A stretch of 64,000 nucleotides of DNA from PGYR01 sp046290495 (GCA_046290495.1 JBKAGT010000006.1:620001-684000), one strand, 5' to 3'; positions 17,301 to 26,243 are shown, numbered from the stretch's first letter. Numbers and translations: made by a program. The notes: generated by a model from the sequence alone, not told the origin.

Positions 17301-17776
17301 TAGTAATGTCAGGGGTGGGTATTATTGCCCTCGCTGGTATTGTGGTGAACAATGGGATATTGCTGATTGACTTTACGGATGTTAGATTAAAAGAAGGAAT
17401 GAAACCTATTGATGCTATTATGGATGGCGGCGTAGTTAGATTTACACCTGTAATTTTGACAGCTGCTTCAACTATGCTTGGCTTAGTCCCATTAGCAGTT
17501 GGTTTTAATATTGATTTCGCTTCATTCTTGGAAAGTTTTGATCCTAATATATCTTTTGGTTCTGATAATACTGCTTTTTGGGCACCATTGTCGTGGGCTA
17601 TTATATTCGGACTGTCGTTCTCTACTGTCTTGACTTTAGTCGTTGTACCAGCAATGTACACTATACAGTTTAGTTGGAAACAGAAATTCAAATTAGCTCG
17701 ACAAAGAGGAAGGGGTGCTGGTTCAGCTGCAGTTTATTCTCTTGTTGGTAGAAGACCGAGCTTTAGGAAGCATTAG
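14336..17776 (+). CDS. RND-family efflux transporter permease
   Basis: 1,146 residues. Typical AcrB/MexB-like architecture: N-terminal membrane helix (NNRVSIFVLSFILVLVGML), porter domain, a block of helices with FLLGLGILVDNAIVVIENTY (the usual GxxVDxA-IxxEN motif), a second porter half and a final helix block ending VVVPAMYTIQF. Proton-driven export of drugs, lipids or other small molecules; the substrate cannot be read from sequence. Its 3' end overlaps the convergent restriction-like gene by 14 bp. Confidence 0.95.
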   Translation: MSKPKFKPTNWAINNRVSIFVLSFILVLVGMLAYTDLPKEQFPEIVIPTVYVQTIYQGTSPEDMENLVTRQIEKELKSISGVKKITSQSIQNFSAITIEFNTDVDPAVAKQRVTDKVDMAKSELPNDLDQEPLVQEVDFSEMPIMTINISGDYNLDILKNYAEELQDRVEGLTQITRADMIGALEKEVQVNMDLYRMTAANVSFNDVFNAISNENVNIGGGNLDVGRLERSVRIVGEFDDVSEIGNILVNSSKGNKVYLRDIASVKFTNEDRSSYARMNKEPVIALSVIKRSGENLIEASNEIELIIDDMKENVLPDDVSIKITGDLSNNTRVAIKDLINSVIIGFILVTIVLMFFMGVSNSVYVGLAVPLSSAISFILLPPLDFTFNIIVTFSFLLGLGILVDNAIVVIENTYRLHFKEGLTIKDAASEAAGEVFPAVLSGTLTTLSPFVPLLFWPGIIGEFMYFLPAVLIIVLTASLFVAFIINPVFAVQFMDQMRSEVKSSKPGKGFYIWTTVAAVFGLLISFVGIPKLGKVPMLGNFILIAVALGYLNKFLVSPILIKGFQDKVVPALISAYKRTLSFALLKLKPIGVLILTIVFLFISFMIFAMSNPKVSFFPDPDPNNVMVYLELPLGTRAEVTDSLTAIVENKVIDIVGENNPIVTSVISNVGIGAGDPMDPDRSVKPNKGKVTVAFVEYGKRDGESTWDYMEKIREGVGDYPGVDIKVDKEQGGPPTGKPINIEIIGPEFEKLIEISDAFKYTIVDSLEIEGIENLKSDLQLNKPEILVDIDRQKANKEGISTAQISSAIRTALYGTEVSKYRQGDEDYPIQVRLREEYRENLDQLLNLKLTFREKTGDFRQVPISAFADVKFVNSYGGINRKDVERVVTLSSNVLTGFNANEINQKIKKAGEEFNFPPGYEIKLTGEQQEQAETGAFLAKAFAISMLLVFFILVTMFNSTIKPIIIFTTVLFSVFGVLLGYGLFQMEFVIVMSGVGIIALAGIVVNNGILLIDFTDVRLKEGMKPIDAIMDGGVVRFTPVILTAASTMLGLVPLAVGFNIDFASFLESFDPNISFGSDNTAFWAPLSWAIIFGLSFSTVLTLVVVPAMYTIQFSWKQKFKLARQRGRGAGSAAVYSLVGRRPSFRKH

Positions 17777-18203
17777 GTATATTCGAAATGGATTTTAGTG
17801 TTTGTTTCTCATAGTCAGTTTCAAACACTAAAAAATCCAAGCCATTTGTTACCATAAGATATTTAGTAGATTTTGCAATATTATAAATCCCTATTTGATT
17901 GAGTGTGGACTGATTTAGTTTCACACTCGGAGATTTACACTCTACAATCAAATAGGGATTTCCTTTACTATCGTAGCAAATTACATCCAAACGAAAAGGT
18001 TTATCATTTATAGATAGCCCCTTTTCCACTTGCATCTTTGAAAATGTATAGCCATAATTCTTTACTAAAAAAGACATTAGGTTTTGTCTAACCCACTCTT
18101 CAGGCGTGCATTCAACATATTTTTTTCTGACTGGGTCGTATATTTTACTCCCTTCAAACTTATGTTGGCTAACAGGTATGTTGATATTGGGTAATTTGCT
18201 CAT
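17763..18203 (-). CDS. small protein with type I restriction HsdR N-terminal-like nuclease domain
   Basis: 146 residues. It contains the PD-(D/E)XK-type core seen in HsdR N-terminal domains: RLDVICYD then PYLIVECKSP, with Asp and Glu-x-Lys in place. There is no helicase part, no HsdM or HsdS nearby, and the length is normal for stand-alone family members found across Bacteroidota. It probably cuts or binds nucleic acid; the role is unknown. Confidence 0.8.
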   Translation of the reverse strand: MSKLPNINIPVSQHKFEGSKIYDPVRKKYVECTPEEWVRQNLMSFLVKNYGYTFSKMQVEKGLSINDKPFRLDVICYDSKGNPYLIVECKSPSVKLNQSTLNQIGIYNIAKSTKYLMVTNGLDFLVFETDYEKQTLKSISNIPNAS

Positions 18204-18211
18204 ACTTTTGA

Positions 18212-18574
18212 TTAAGCGTACAACTTAGAAATATCAACAAATACATCATACCCTTTGATTTTATCATCTACAAATGTAAAGATATTGCAATACTTCACGC
18301 TTAGAGTAGAATCATCGTGTCTTGTGTATGTTACTTGACCTGGAGTTATAACTTTATTGCCAGTTTCCAAAACATCACCTACTTCGTGCGATAATGATTT
18401 AATTGATTGGAAGAATCCACCAACTGCTTCTCTTATGTTTTCTTTACCTGCTACTGGCTCAGCATCACCCATAGCGAATGAAGCATCGTCAGTTAAATAT
18501 GATACGAAATCATCTGTATTTTTAGCATCAATTGCTGTAAATAAATTTTGTACTAATGTAGTTTTGTTACTCAT
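18212..18574 (-). CDS. NTF2-like / SnoaL-like protein
   Basis: 120 residues with the NTF2-like cone fold pattern: N-terminal helix LVQNLFTAIDAKNTDDFVSY, then DDASFAMGDAEPVAGKENI, and beta strands to KYCNIFTFVDDKIKGYDVFVD. The family includes small-molecule isomerases and binding proteins. The SD-like GGAGAAAAA precedes the ATG. Substrate unknown. Confidence 0.8.
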   Translation of the reverse strand: MSNKTTLVQNLFTAIDAKNTDDFVSYLTDDASFAMGDAEPVAGKENIREAVGGFFQSIKSLSHEVGDVLETGNKVITPGQVTYTRHDDSTLSVKYCNIFTFVDDKIKGYDVFVDISKLYA

Positions 18575-18686
18575 TTTTTCTCCTTTATATTTTTTAAGGA
18601 ATAGAAGTTAATCATATTTTATTATTTTTAAATATTTTGGTTTATATTAACTTTTTAGACCTAAAAATATTCTTCTCAAAATTTCT

Positions 18687-18694
18687 TAACTTTG
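18687..18694 (+). promoter_or_regulatory. -7 element upstream of pepE
   Basis: TAACTTTG matches TAnnTTTG, 29 bp before the ATG of the peptidase gene. No clear -33 partner is seen. Confidence 0.4.
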
Positions 18695-18722
18695 AAGGTT
18701 TTGAAAATATAAATTGTAAATA

Positions 18723-19442
18723 ATGAACAACGAAACTAAATTATTGCTTTGTAGCTCCTCAACTGTACACCCATTAGGGTATCTTGAATATTGTAAAGAT
18801 GATATTGCTGATTTCTTCCAAGGTGCTAAGAATATAATTTTTATTCCTTATGCAAGACCAGGTGGAATAAGTCATAAAGAATACACTAGTATAGCTAAAG
18901 GTGGATTCAAGAACGCTGGATTAGAGATTAAAGGAATCAATGAATTTGATGATCCTAAAGAAGCTATTAAAAATGCTGGCGGTATATTCACTGGTGGTGG
19001 TAATACTTTCCTATTGCTGAAAACTCTGTATGAAAATGGTTTAGTGGAGCTGATTCGCAATGAAGTTAGCAATGGTACAAAATATATGGGTACTAGTGCA
19101 GGCAGCAACATAGCAGGCCCAAGTGTGAAGACTACTAATGATATGCCAATAGTATATCCTCCGTCATTCGATTCACTTAACCTAGTACCATTTAATCTAA
19201 ACCCACATTACTTAGACCCAGATCCAAATTCAACTCACAAAGGGGAGACCCGTGAAAAAAGAATTAACGAATATCACTTTCAAAATGATAATATAGTGGT
19301 TGGTCTTCGTGAAGGTTCAATATTGAGAATTGAGAACCAAGAAGTAGAGTTAATAGGCGAGCACACAATTAGAATATTTGAAAAAGGTAAGGAAGCATAC
19401 GAGTTAGATAAGACTCAAGACTTAGAATTTATTTTGGGATAA
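18723..19442 (+). CDS. pepE: dipeptidase E-like peptidase (family S51)
   Basis: 239 residues. It shows the S51 motifs FTGGGNTFLLLKTL and the nucleophile elbow KYMGTSAGSNIAGP (Ser), with the downstream NPHYLDP containing the expected His region. PepE hydrolyses Asp-Xaa dipeptides in the cytoplasm. It is first in a run with map, pyrC and an ArsC-like gene (21 bp to map). Confidence 0.92.
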   Translation: MNNETKLLLCSSSTVHPLGYLEYCKDDIADFFQGAKNIIFIPYARPGGISHKEYTSIAKGGFKNAGLEIKGINEFDDPKEAIKNAGGIFTGGGNTFLLLKTLYENGLVELIRNEVSNGTKYMGTSAGSNIAGPSVKTTNDMPIVYPPSFDSLNLVPFNLNPHYLDPDPNSTHKGETREKRINEYHFQNDNIVVGLREGSILRIENQEVELIGEHTIRIFEKGKEAYELDKTQDLEFILG

Positions 19443-19463
19443 ACTACCCAACAGAGGACTTAA

Positions 19464-20258
19464 ATGATACACTACAAAAGCCCATCGCAAATTGAAATTA
19501 TGAGAGAGTCTGCTCTTATGGTTTCTAAAACTTTAGCTACTGTGGCTGAAGTAATAAAAGAAGGAACAACAACGGCAGAATTAAATAAATTAGCTGAAGA
19601 GTTTATTAGGGACAATGATGCTGTGCCTGGCTTTCTGGGACTTTATGGCTGTCCTAGTACACTTCTTACATCTGTAAATGAAGCGGTCGTACATGGATTG
19701 CCAACTGATAAACCATTAGTTAGCGGCGATATAGTATCTATTGATTGTGGTGTATTAAAGAATAAATATTATGGCGATCACGCATATACTTTTGCCATTG
19801 GTGAGGTAGCTGAAAGAACAAAGGAATTGCTCGAAGTCACAAAAGAATCTCTTTACAAAGGGATAGAGCAGTGTGTAATTGGTAATAAAGTTGGTGATAT
19901 AGGACACGCAATTCAATCTCACTGCGAAGAAAGAGGGTTCAGTGTCGTACGCTCTTTAGTAGGTCATGGTCTTGGACGTAGATTACATGAAGACCCACAA
20001 GTCCCAAACTTTGGTCAGCCAGGTAGAGGAAGAACGTTAAAAAGAGGGATGACACTTGCAATAGAACCAATGATTAATGTTGGCACTTATGATGTGGAAG
20101 AGCTATCTGATAAATGGACCATAGTAACAAAAGATAGAGAAATGTCGGCTCACTTTGAGCACAATGTTGCAATAACTAGCGATGGCCCTGACATTCTATC
20201 TGATTTTAGTATAATAGAAAAAGTAATAGAAAAGAATGAAAACTTAGTAAATATATGA
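19464..20258 (+). CDS. map: type I methionine aminopeptidase
   Basis: 264 residues with all metal ligands of the MetAP-I fold visible: SIDCGV (Asp), YYGDHAYTF (Asp), VGHGLGRRLHEDP (His), AIEPM (Glu) and FEHNVAI (Glu). It removes the initiator Met from new proteins. The stop overlaps the pyrC start by 4 bp (ATGA), so translation is probably coupled. Confidence 0.95.
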   Translation: MIHYKSPSQIEIMRESALMVSKTLATVAEVIKEGTTTAELNKLAEEFIRDNDAVPGFLGLYGCPSTLLTSVNEAVVHGLPTDKPLVSGDIVSIDCGVLKNKYYGDHAYTFAIGEVAERTKELLEVTKESLYKGIEQCVIGNKVGDIGHAIQSHCEERGFSVVRSLVGHGLGRRLHEDPQVPNFGQPGRGRTLKRGMTLAIEPMINVGTYDVEELSDKWTIVTKDREMSAHFEHNVAITSDGPDILSDFSIIEKVIEKNENLVNI

Positions 20259-21259
20259 AAGACACATTAATTCTAAATAACCCTTATGATATGCATATAC
20301 ATTTTCGTGAAGGGGATATGCTTAAAGAAGTAGCACCACATAGTGCAAATTCATTTTCTGGCGGTATAATTATGCCTAATTTGGTACCACCAGTTGATAA
20401 TGAAAAAAGATTAGTTGACTATATTAATGAAATAGTTGATTGCATTGGTGATTACAAATTCGAGCCATTAATGACGATTTTCTTTAAGAAGTATAGCAAA
20501 GATTTCTTACTAACAGTAAAAGATAAAATAAAAGCAATCAAGCTATACCCAGCAGGTGCTACTACAAATAGTGACGAAGGAATAAAGGCAATAGAAGATG
20601 CATTTGATACTCTTAGGTTGATGGAAGAAATGGGAATACCCCTTCTTGTGCACGGTGAAACTCATGGTTTTGTTATGGATAGAGAAACTGAATTTCTTGA
20701 AATATACAAGCACTTAGCTGCCGAATTTCCAAAGTTGATGATTGTTATGGAACACATCACTACTAAGGGTGCTGTAGAACTATTAGACAAGTATGACAAT
20801 CTGCACGCAACAGTTACTTTGCAACATTTGTGTATCACACTTGATGATGTCGTAGGTGGACTAATGCAACCGCACAATTTCTGCAAACCTATAGCTAAGA
20901 GACCAGAGGATATGGAGGCGTTGCTTGATGCTGCTCTCTCTGCACATCCTAAGCTGTCTTTCGGTAGTGATTCTGCTCCTCATCCAGTTGAGAACAAGGA
21001 ATCTGCTTACTGCTCTGCTGGTTGCTTTACGTCGCCATTTGCTCTTCAATATTTAGCTTATATATTTGAAGATAATGGGAAGTTAGACAATTTGCAAGCA
21101 TTCGTTTCTGACAATGCTGTCAAAAATTATGGACTAAAACCCAATAACAAACGTGTTACATTAGAGCGAAAAGAATTCGTTATTCCTGAGAAATATGGCA
21201 ATGTAGTGCCGTTCAACTCGGGCAAGAAACTGAATTGGTCAATAAAAGAAATAGTATAA
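20255..21259 (+). CDS. pyrC: dihydroorotase, homodimeric PyrC type
   Basis: 334 residues, close to the Escherichia coli PyrC length. Metal motif DMHIHFREGDM (HxH), the carboxylated-lysine strand KAIKLYPAGATTNSDEG, ligand His in VHGETHG and MEHITT, and catalytic Asp in FGSDSAPH. It closes carbamoyl-aspartate to dihydroorotate in pyrimidine synthesis. It overlaps the next start by one base (TAATG). Confidence 0.94.
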   Translation: MKDTLILNNPYDMHIHFREGDMLKEVAPHSANSFSGGIIMPNLVPPVDNEKRLVDYINEIVDCIGDYKFEPLMTIFFKKYSKDFLLTVKDKIKAIKLYPAGATTNSDEGIKAIEDAFDTLRLMEEMGIPLLVHGETHGFVMDRETEFLEIYKHLAAEFPKLMIVMEHITTKGAVELLDKYDNLHATVTLQHLCITLDDVVGGLMQPHNFCKPIAKRPEDMEALLDAALSAHPKLSFGSDSAPHPVENKESAYCSAGCFTSPFALQYLAYIFEDNGKLDNLQAFVSDNAVKNYGLKPNNKRVTLERKEFVIPEKYGNVVPFNSGKKLNWSIKEIV

Positions 21260-21594
21260 TGAATATACAAATCATGGGCACCAAAAAGTGCAAGGAAACT
21301 AAGAAAGCGATAAGGTTCTTCAAAGAGAGGAGAATAACTCCACACTTCAGGGATTTGAATGAGAAGGAACTGAGTAAGGGAGAGCTAAACAATATCGCTA
21401 ATAAGGTAGGCATAGATAATATGATTGATGAGGATAGTAAGGCATACAAAGAAAAGGGTTTGCAATATATGACTTATGATGTAGCGGAGGAGCTGTTAGA
21501 AAATAATAACTTACTCAAAACACCTTTGGTTAGAAACGGAAGTGATGCAACTGTAGGACATGACCCTGATAAATGGAATGAATGGGTGAAGTAA
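21259..21594 (+). CDS. ArsC/Spx-like thioredoxin-fold protein
   Basis: 111 residues from the ATG at 21259, which overlaps the pyrC stop; an in-frame GTG/ATG region upstream lies inside pyrC. Thioredoxin-like start NIQIMGTKKCKETKKAIRFF with one redox Cys, and the cis-Pro motif LLKTPLVRNG. Family members are arsenate reductases, Spx regulators or YffB-like proteins. Only the N-terminal Cys is present, so an arsenate-reductase role is not supported over the others. Confidence 0.8.
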   Translation: MNIQIMGTKKCKETKKAIRFFKERRITPHFRDLNEKELSKGELNNIANKVGIDNMIDEDSKAYKEKGLQYMTYDVAEELLENNNLLKTPLVRNGSDATVGHDPDKWNEWVK

Positions 21595-21607
21595 ACAAGA
21601 GAAAACT

Positions 21608-21997
21608 ATGATATTCAAGACTAGAAAATTGGTAAGTCCACCGGACTTGAATCCTGCTGAAACTCTCTTTGGAGGGCAGCTACTAAAATGGATAGATGAA
21701 GAAGCAGCAATCTATGCAATGTGTCAACTCGATGATAATCACATTGTGACTAAATATATGTCAGAAATTGATTTTGTTAATCCAGCATTTAACAATGATA
21801 TTATTGAAATCGGCTGTGAAACAATAAGAGTTGGTACTACTTCAATTACTATAAAGTGTGAAGTAAGAGTAAAAGACACAAAAACAACTATAATTACAAT
21901 TGATGAAATTGTATTAGTTCACGTTGATCCAAACGGAAGACCAAGAGCTCATGGCAAAACTTTGCAATCTATACAGGAGAATAAAGATGCTGTTTAG
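21608..21997 (+). CDS. acyl-CoA thioesterase, hotdog fold (copy 1)
   Basis: 129 residues. A single hotdog domain of the YciA/cytosolic acyl-CoA hydrolase type: GGQLLKWIDEEAAIYAMCQ with the catalytic Asp, and a strand-rich second half (TSITIKCEVRVKD). It hydrolyses acyl-CoA to free acid. It overlaps copy 2 by 11 bp, and the two proteins share well over half their residues, so this is a tandem duplication. Confidence 0.88.
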   Translation: MIFKTRKLVSPPDLNPAETLFGGQLLKWIDEEAAIYAMCQLDDNHIVTKYMSEIDFVNPAFNNDIIEIGCETIRVGTTSITIKCEVRVKDTKTTIITIDEIVLVHVDPNGRPRAHGKTLQSIQENKDAV

Positions 21998-22367
21998 AAC
22001 AAGAAAATTAGTTAAGCCGCCAGACCTTAGTCCTTCAGGAGCCCTGATGGGTGGAGTGCTTATGGAGTGGATTGATGAAGAAGCATCAATATTTGTAATG
22101 TGCCAACTTAACGACAATCATGTTGTAACTAAGTACATGTCTGAGATTGAGTTTGTTAGTCCTGCTTTTCGTGGTGATATTATTGAAATCGGCTGTGAAC
22201 TTACAGCACTTGGTCGCACTTCACTAACATTGAAATGTGTTGCCAGAGTGAAAGACACTCAGACCGTGATTGTTAATATAGACAAGATTGTATTCGTCAA
22301 TGTTGATAGCAACGGTAGAGCTAAACCTCATGGTTTGACTATGGAAACAGTAGAAAAAGATTCTTAG
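21987..22367 (+). CDS. acyl-CoA thioesterase, hotdog fold (copy 2)
   Basis: 126 residues from the ATG at 21987 (MLFRTRKLVKPPDL), which aligns with the start of copy 1 (MIFKTRKLVSPPDL) and follows ACAGGAGA. Catalytic region GGVLMEWIDEEASIFVMCQ. The differences from copy 1 cluster in the substrate-side loops (SGALMGGVLM against AETLFGGQLL), so chain-length preference may differ. Confidence 0.88.
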   Translation: MLFRTRKLVKPPDLSPSGALMGGVLMEWIDEEASIFVMCQLNDNHVVTKYMSEIEFVSPAFRGDIIEIGCELTALGRTSLTLKCVARVKDTQTVIVNIDKIVFVNVDSNGRAKPHGLTMETVEKDS

Positions 22368-22369
22368 AA

Positions 22370-24559
22370 CTAACCAATAGTTATATATTGGGTCTTCTCT
22401 TTATTCTTTTCGAATGTTCGCTTTGTGCGTTCTAGTGAGTCAAAATTGTTTTCAATTATCTGGTGAGCTAAATGCTTAGCATCGCCAATGATATTCACGT
22501 CCTCAACTATGTCTACAAACATAAAATCTGGTAATCCTGACTGCTTAGTACCAAGGAAATCACCTGGTCCACGTAGCTCCAAATCAATCTCTGATAAATC
22601 AAATCCATCACTTGTAGTTTCCAATGCTGAAAGTCTCCTTACAGCAGGAATGTCGGCTAGCTTTAGTTTGTATGGATTTTTATATTTCTCTGAGCCAACC
22701 AGAATGCAATAAGATTGATGTTCGCCACGACCAACTCGACCTCGAAGCTGGTGTAGCTGCGATAGACCAAATCTCTCGGCATTTTCTATTAGTATAATAG
22801 TAGCATTCGGTACATCTATTCCAACTTCTATCACAGTGGTCGAAATCAAAATGTCATACTTACCTTCTGCAAATTCCTGCATTACTTCGTCTTTTTCTTT
22901 CCAGTGCATTTTACCGTGGAGTAAGCCACATTTTAGATTTGGAAATATCTCCTTCTCCAATTTGACAAAGTGCTCTGTGGCAGACTTCAAGTCAGCTAAT
23001 TTTTCTGATTCTTCTACTAACGGATAGACGATATATGCTTGTCTACCTTTACTTACCTCATCATCTATGAATTTGTATATTTTTGGTAAGCTATTTTCGA
23101 ATCTTACTTTGGTCATTATCTCTTTTCTAAGAGCTGGCTTTTCAGTGATTTTTATCACTTCTAAATCAGTATATTTCGTCATTGCTAAGGTGCGAGGGAT
23201 AGGCGTTGCTGTCATTAGCAATATATGTGGTACAGTAGTTTTGTCACCTGATATTTTACCTAATTCTCTTAGCATAGACCTTTGGTCAACACCGAATCGG
23301 TGTTGTTCATCAATTACTACATAAGCGAGATTATTGTAAGCCACCTTATCCTGGAAAAGGGCGTGAGTACCGATTATTATGTTCGTCAAACCAGCTGCAA
23401 TCTTAGCCAATGCTTCTGATTTCTCTTTATTTTTCATTCCACCAACGAGCAACTCAGTAGTGACACCGTCAGGTAATATCTTCTGTAAGCTCTTGTAGTG
23501 CTGCTTTGCTAATATCTCAGTTGGTGCCATAATCAAGGTTTGGCAACCGCTGTCCACCGCCATCATCATCGATACAAAAGCAACAATTGTCTTACCACTG
23601 CCTACATCCCCTTGCAAGAGGACATTCATTGGAGTGTCAGTTTTCAATCGACTCCAAATTGTATTGAGTGCGTTGCGTTGGTCTTCTGTTAACTCAAAGG
23701 GGAAGCTGCCAAGCAATTCTTTTGCTTTGCCTAGCTTCTGCCCTAGAGGAATTGCCTTTTCTGTTTCAACAAAGTCACGAACTTGCGATAGTATTGATAG
23801 CTGGTAAAAAAACATTTCCTCGAACTTGAATCGCTTCTTTGCTCTATGCAATTGTTCTAAGTTTGGCGGGTAGTGGAGGTGTTCGGTGGCTTCTTGAAGT
23901 CCGAGCAACCCCTTTGCTTTCAGTATTTTTTGGTCCAGAGTTTCTTGTATTTCATTCAGATGAGTATCTAAGCAAATCTTAATTATTTCCCGGAGTGGGC
24001 GGTTACGCAAACCAACCTTTATAAAAGATGTTGGTATTCGGTATAGGGGTAATATTCCTTCATCTTTAAATGCCTCTAGCTCATTCTTGTCAATTATATC
24101 TATCTCTGGGTGACTGAATTGCAAACCATATTTCGATAGCTCTGGCTTTCCACTAATGAGCAACTTCTGTCCGGTTTTATATTGTTTCTGGAAGAAGTGA
24201 GCATTAGTCCAAAAGTTGATAGTAGCATTCACTTTGCTTTCATCACTAACGGTGAGCGCGAAGAGTTTCTTTCTGTTTCTAAGAGTTCTTGCTTGAGTAT
24301 TTACAACATCAACAACGAATGAATACTCCGTCTTTCTTATTTGACTTGGTTCATCGAATAGGTCTATTTCACTACTACTTAGGAATTTTTTTATCGATGC
24401 AAGTGTCTGCGAAGAATCTCTATTAATATAGTCCTTTGGGAAGTATCGAATCAAATCCATAGGGGAGATTATACCCTCTTTGGCTAATGCCTCTGCACGC
24501 TTTGGGCCTACACCTTTTACATAGGTTAATGGTAAATCATTTAGTGGTCTGTCAGCCAT
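22370..24559 (-). CDS. recG: ATP-dependent DNA helicase RecG
   Basis: 729 residues. N-terminal wedge/OB domain (about 1-260; VGPKRAEALAKEGI at the start), then the superfamily 2 motor with Walker A LLQGDVGSGKTIVAF, DEQH box VVIDEQHRFGVDQR, motif III LLMTATPIPRTLA and motif VI LHQLRGRVGRGEH. It remodels stalled forks and Holliday junctions. It converges with the thioesterase pair (2-bp gap). Confidence 0.96.
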   Translation of the reverse strand: MADRPLNDLPLTYVKGVGPKRAEALAKEGIISPMDLIRYFPKDYINRDSSQTLASIKKFLSSSEIDLFDEPSQIRKTEYSFVVDVVNTQARTLRNRKKLFALTVSDESKVNATINFWTNAHFFQKQYKTGQKLLISGKPELSKYGLQFSHPEIDIIDKNELEAFKDEGILPLYRIPTSFIKVGLRNRPLREIIKICLDTHLNEIQETLDQKILKAKGLLGLQEATEHLHYPPNLEQLHRAKKRFKFEEMFFYQLSILSQVRDFVETEKAIPLGQKLGKAKELLGSFPFELTEDQRNALNTIWSRLKTDTPMNVLLQGDVGSGKTIVAFVSMMMAVDSGCQTLIMAPTEILAKQHYKSLQKILPDGVTTELLVGGMKNKEKSEALAKIAAGLTNIIIGTHALFQDKVAYNNLAYVVIDEQHRFGVDQRSMLRELGKISGDKTTVPHILLMTATPIPRTLAMTKYTDLEVIKITEKPALRKEIMTKVRFENSLPKIYKFIDDEVSKGRQAYIVYPLVEESEKLADLKSATEHFVKLEKEIFPNLKCGLLHGKMHWKEKDEVMQEFAEGKYDILISTTVIEVGIDVPNATIILIENAERFGLSQLHQLRGRVGRGEHQSYCILVGSEKYKNPYKLKLADIPAVRRLSALETTSDGFDLSEIDLELRGPGDFLGTKQSGLPDFMFVDIVEDVNIIGDAKHLAHQIIENNFDSLERTKRTFEKNKEKTQYITIG

Positions 24560-24664
24560 TATATAATCAATTTAAATAGAGTTCGAAAATAGATTTTTAA
24601 TATATGGATTTTTTTGATTTTTGTGTGAGATGTTGGGAAAGATGGTAAATGGAAAAAATTATAG

Positions 24665-25258
24665 TTACTTATTGTCAGTCAACATTCTATACTCAGTGAT
24701 CACTAAATTCCCTGCTTCAAAGAGATTTACTAAATTGGAAGTTCCATTCTCAATATTTGAAAAGTCATCCTCAATATAGTATTTATCTGATTTAGTCAAG
24801 AAATAAAAGACAACTTTATTCTCATTTGCAGGTTCCGTTCTTACTGTCTTAATAGCTTTGTTATAATATTTTTCTCCTTCTGCTATAAATTTATTTGATG
24901 CTGTTATTATTGTCTCGTGGGCATAACCACCTATAAAAGCTTGTCCAGTACTTAAATAAACACTTGCATCACCTGTTCTAAAAGAGACAACCGAAGCAAT
25001 TACCTCCCCCATATTCCAGTCCATTATCATACCATAAACCTCATTCTCAGTTTCGAGTTTTAATTTCAGTTGATCTGGAGTTACGTTAATAGCTTGATTT
25101 CTTAATCTCAAATAAGGATTATAGTCTAATTTTGATTTCCTTACATTATTTTCAGTGCTAGTTTTGAAATTCTTCTTTATTTTTTCATTTTTAGCATACA
25201 AAAGCACAGACATAATTATTACCAATATTCCTATTGTTATTACTACAGATATTTTCAT
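24665..25258 (-). CDS. conserved hypothetical membrane-anchored protein
   Basis: 197 residues. One N-terminal membrane helix (about 3-22, ISVVITIGILVIIMSVLLY) followed by a soluble domain of alternating strands and helices (EVYGMIMDWNMGEVIASVVS; GQAFIGGYAHETIITASNKF). I do not recognise the domain. Orientation suggests a periplasmic or extracellular domain. It has its own ATG at 25258 and no operon partner. Confidence 0.6.
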   Translation of the reverse strand: MKISVVITIGILVIIMSVLLYAKNEKIKKNFKTSTENNVRKSKLDYNPYLRLRNQAINVTPDQLKLKLETENEVYGMIMDWNMGEVIASVVSFRTGDASVYLSTGQAFIGGYAHETIITASNKFIAEGEKYYNKAIKTVRTEPANENKVVFYFLTKSDKYYIEDDFSNIENGTSNLVNLFEAGNLVITEYRMLTDNK

Positions 25259-25332
25259 CTTTAATTACCTACGGTTTCTAAATTGGATTATAGCTCCAAA
25301 TACTGATTCAAATTTATACTATTTACTAAAAT

Positions 25333-25368
25333 AAAAAAACTCCCACCTAAATCAATCAGCCGGGAGTT
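25333..25368 (-). terminator. Rho-independent terminator of the lipoprotein gene
   Basis: Stem AACTCCC/GGGAGTT (7 bp) around a 17-nt loop, followed on the minus strand by seven T. It lies 22 bp beyond the stop of the lipoprotein gene. Confidence 0.75.
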
Positions 25369-25389
25369 AATATTTTATATATAGAGTTT

Positions 25390-26145
25390 TTAATTCTCTA
25401 AAAGTACTGCACTTTTCAACACCTGAATTATGTCATTCTCTATTCCAAGCAATACATTCTCTTCTTGCATGATAGAGTGAATTCCTATACCCTCGACAAA
25501 GCCAAACTTTAGATTGGACTTAACTTCTTGATTTACGTTTAATGATGGAGATGCTACCATAGCTTCTACTTCAATCGATAGATTTGAAAGCAAAGCAGAG
25601 TAATCGTTATCTATGAAATTAACTGTTTTTGTTCCTTCTTTTGAGCCACTGATAATTAGTTTTCCTTTCACGGTGTCTTGACCAATTACTTGATCTAGCT
25701 CAACAAAGAATGATTCCCAATTGTCTTGATTGAAATCATATATTTTTATCCATCCAGGAATGATAATAGGAATCTTAGTCTCTGTGTCTGGCTCTATACC
25801 TTCAAATTGATTTACATCAATTTCTCCTAGATATAAGAATATACCGTCATCTTCTTTAGCTATGTGAGTGAATAATTGCCCATCTTCTCCCAATGTGTTG
25901 TAATTCATAGAGTGAGCTGACTTTCCCTCATATTCTGCTTCTGAGCCTAAAGTTATTGATTCTTCAGAAAGCTCGTCACCAGTTGGTTCCCCACTTTCAT
26001 CCGCATTGTAAATACCGTAAGTCCAAACTGTGCCGCCCTCTATACCAAGAGAAAAATCACTGCCATCTGAATCAGTGCTATTCTCATCACATCCGAAGAA
26101 AGCCAATGAAACCGACAACGCTAATATTGCTATTAATTTTTTCAT
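25390..26145 (-). CDS. hypothetical lipoprotein
   Basis: 251 residues with a clear lipoprotein signal: MKKLIAILALSVSLAFFGC, Cys at about 19, followed by an Asp/Ser/Glu-rich stretch (DENSTDSDGSD) that often marks surface lipoproteins in this phylum. The mature part is predicted all-beta. No domain recognised. It is downstream of nothing co-directional nearby and is framed by terminators on both sides, so it is a single-gene unit. Confidence 0.7.
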   Translation of the reverse strand: MKKLIAILALSVSLAFFGCDENSTDSDGSDFSLGIEGGTVWTYGIYNADESGEPTGDELSEESITLGSEAEYEGKSAHSMNYNTLGEDGQLFTHIAKEDDGIFLYLGEIDVNQFEGIEPDTETKIPIIIPGWIKIYDFNQDNWESFFVELDQVIGQDTVKGKLIISGSKEGTKTVNFIDNDYSALLSNLSIEVEAMVASPSLNVNQEVKSNLKFGFVEGIGIHSIMQEENVLLGIENDIIQVLKSAVLLEN

Positions 26146-26182
26146 AATTTTCTGTATTTTTTATTTCAACATAAATCAATAT

Positions 26183-26217
26183 AAAAAAAAGCCAATGATA
26201 ATTGTAATCATTGGCTT
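26183..26217 (-). terminator. Rho-independent terminator after the type IX cargo gene
   Basis: 11-bp stem AAGCCAATGAT/ATCATTGGCTT with a 7-nt loop, followed by eight T on the minus strand. Confidence 0.85.
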
Positions 26218-26243
26218 GAATTTATACGAGAGTAATCTTATCA

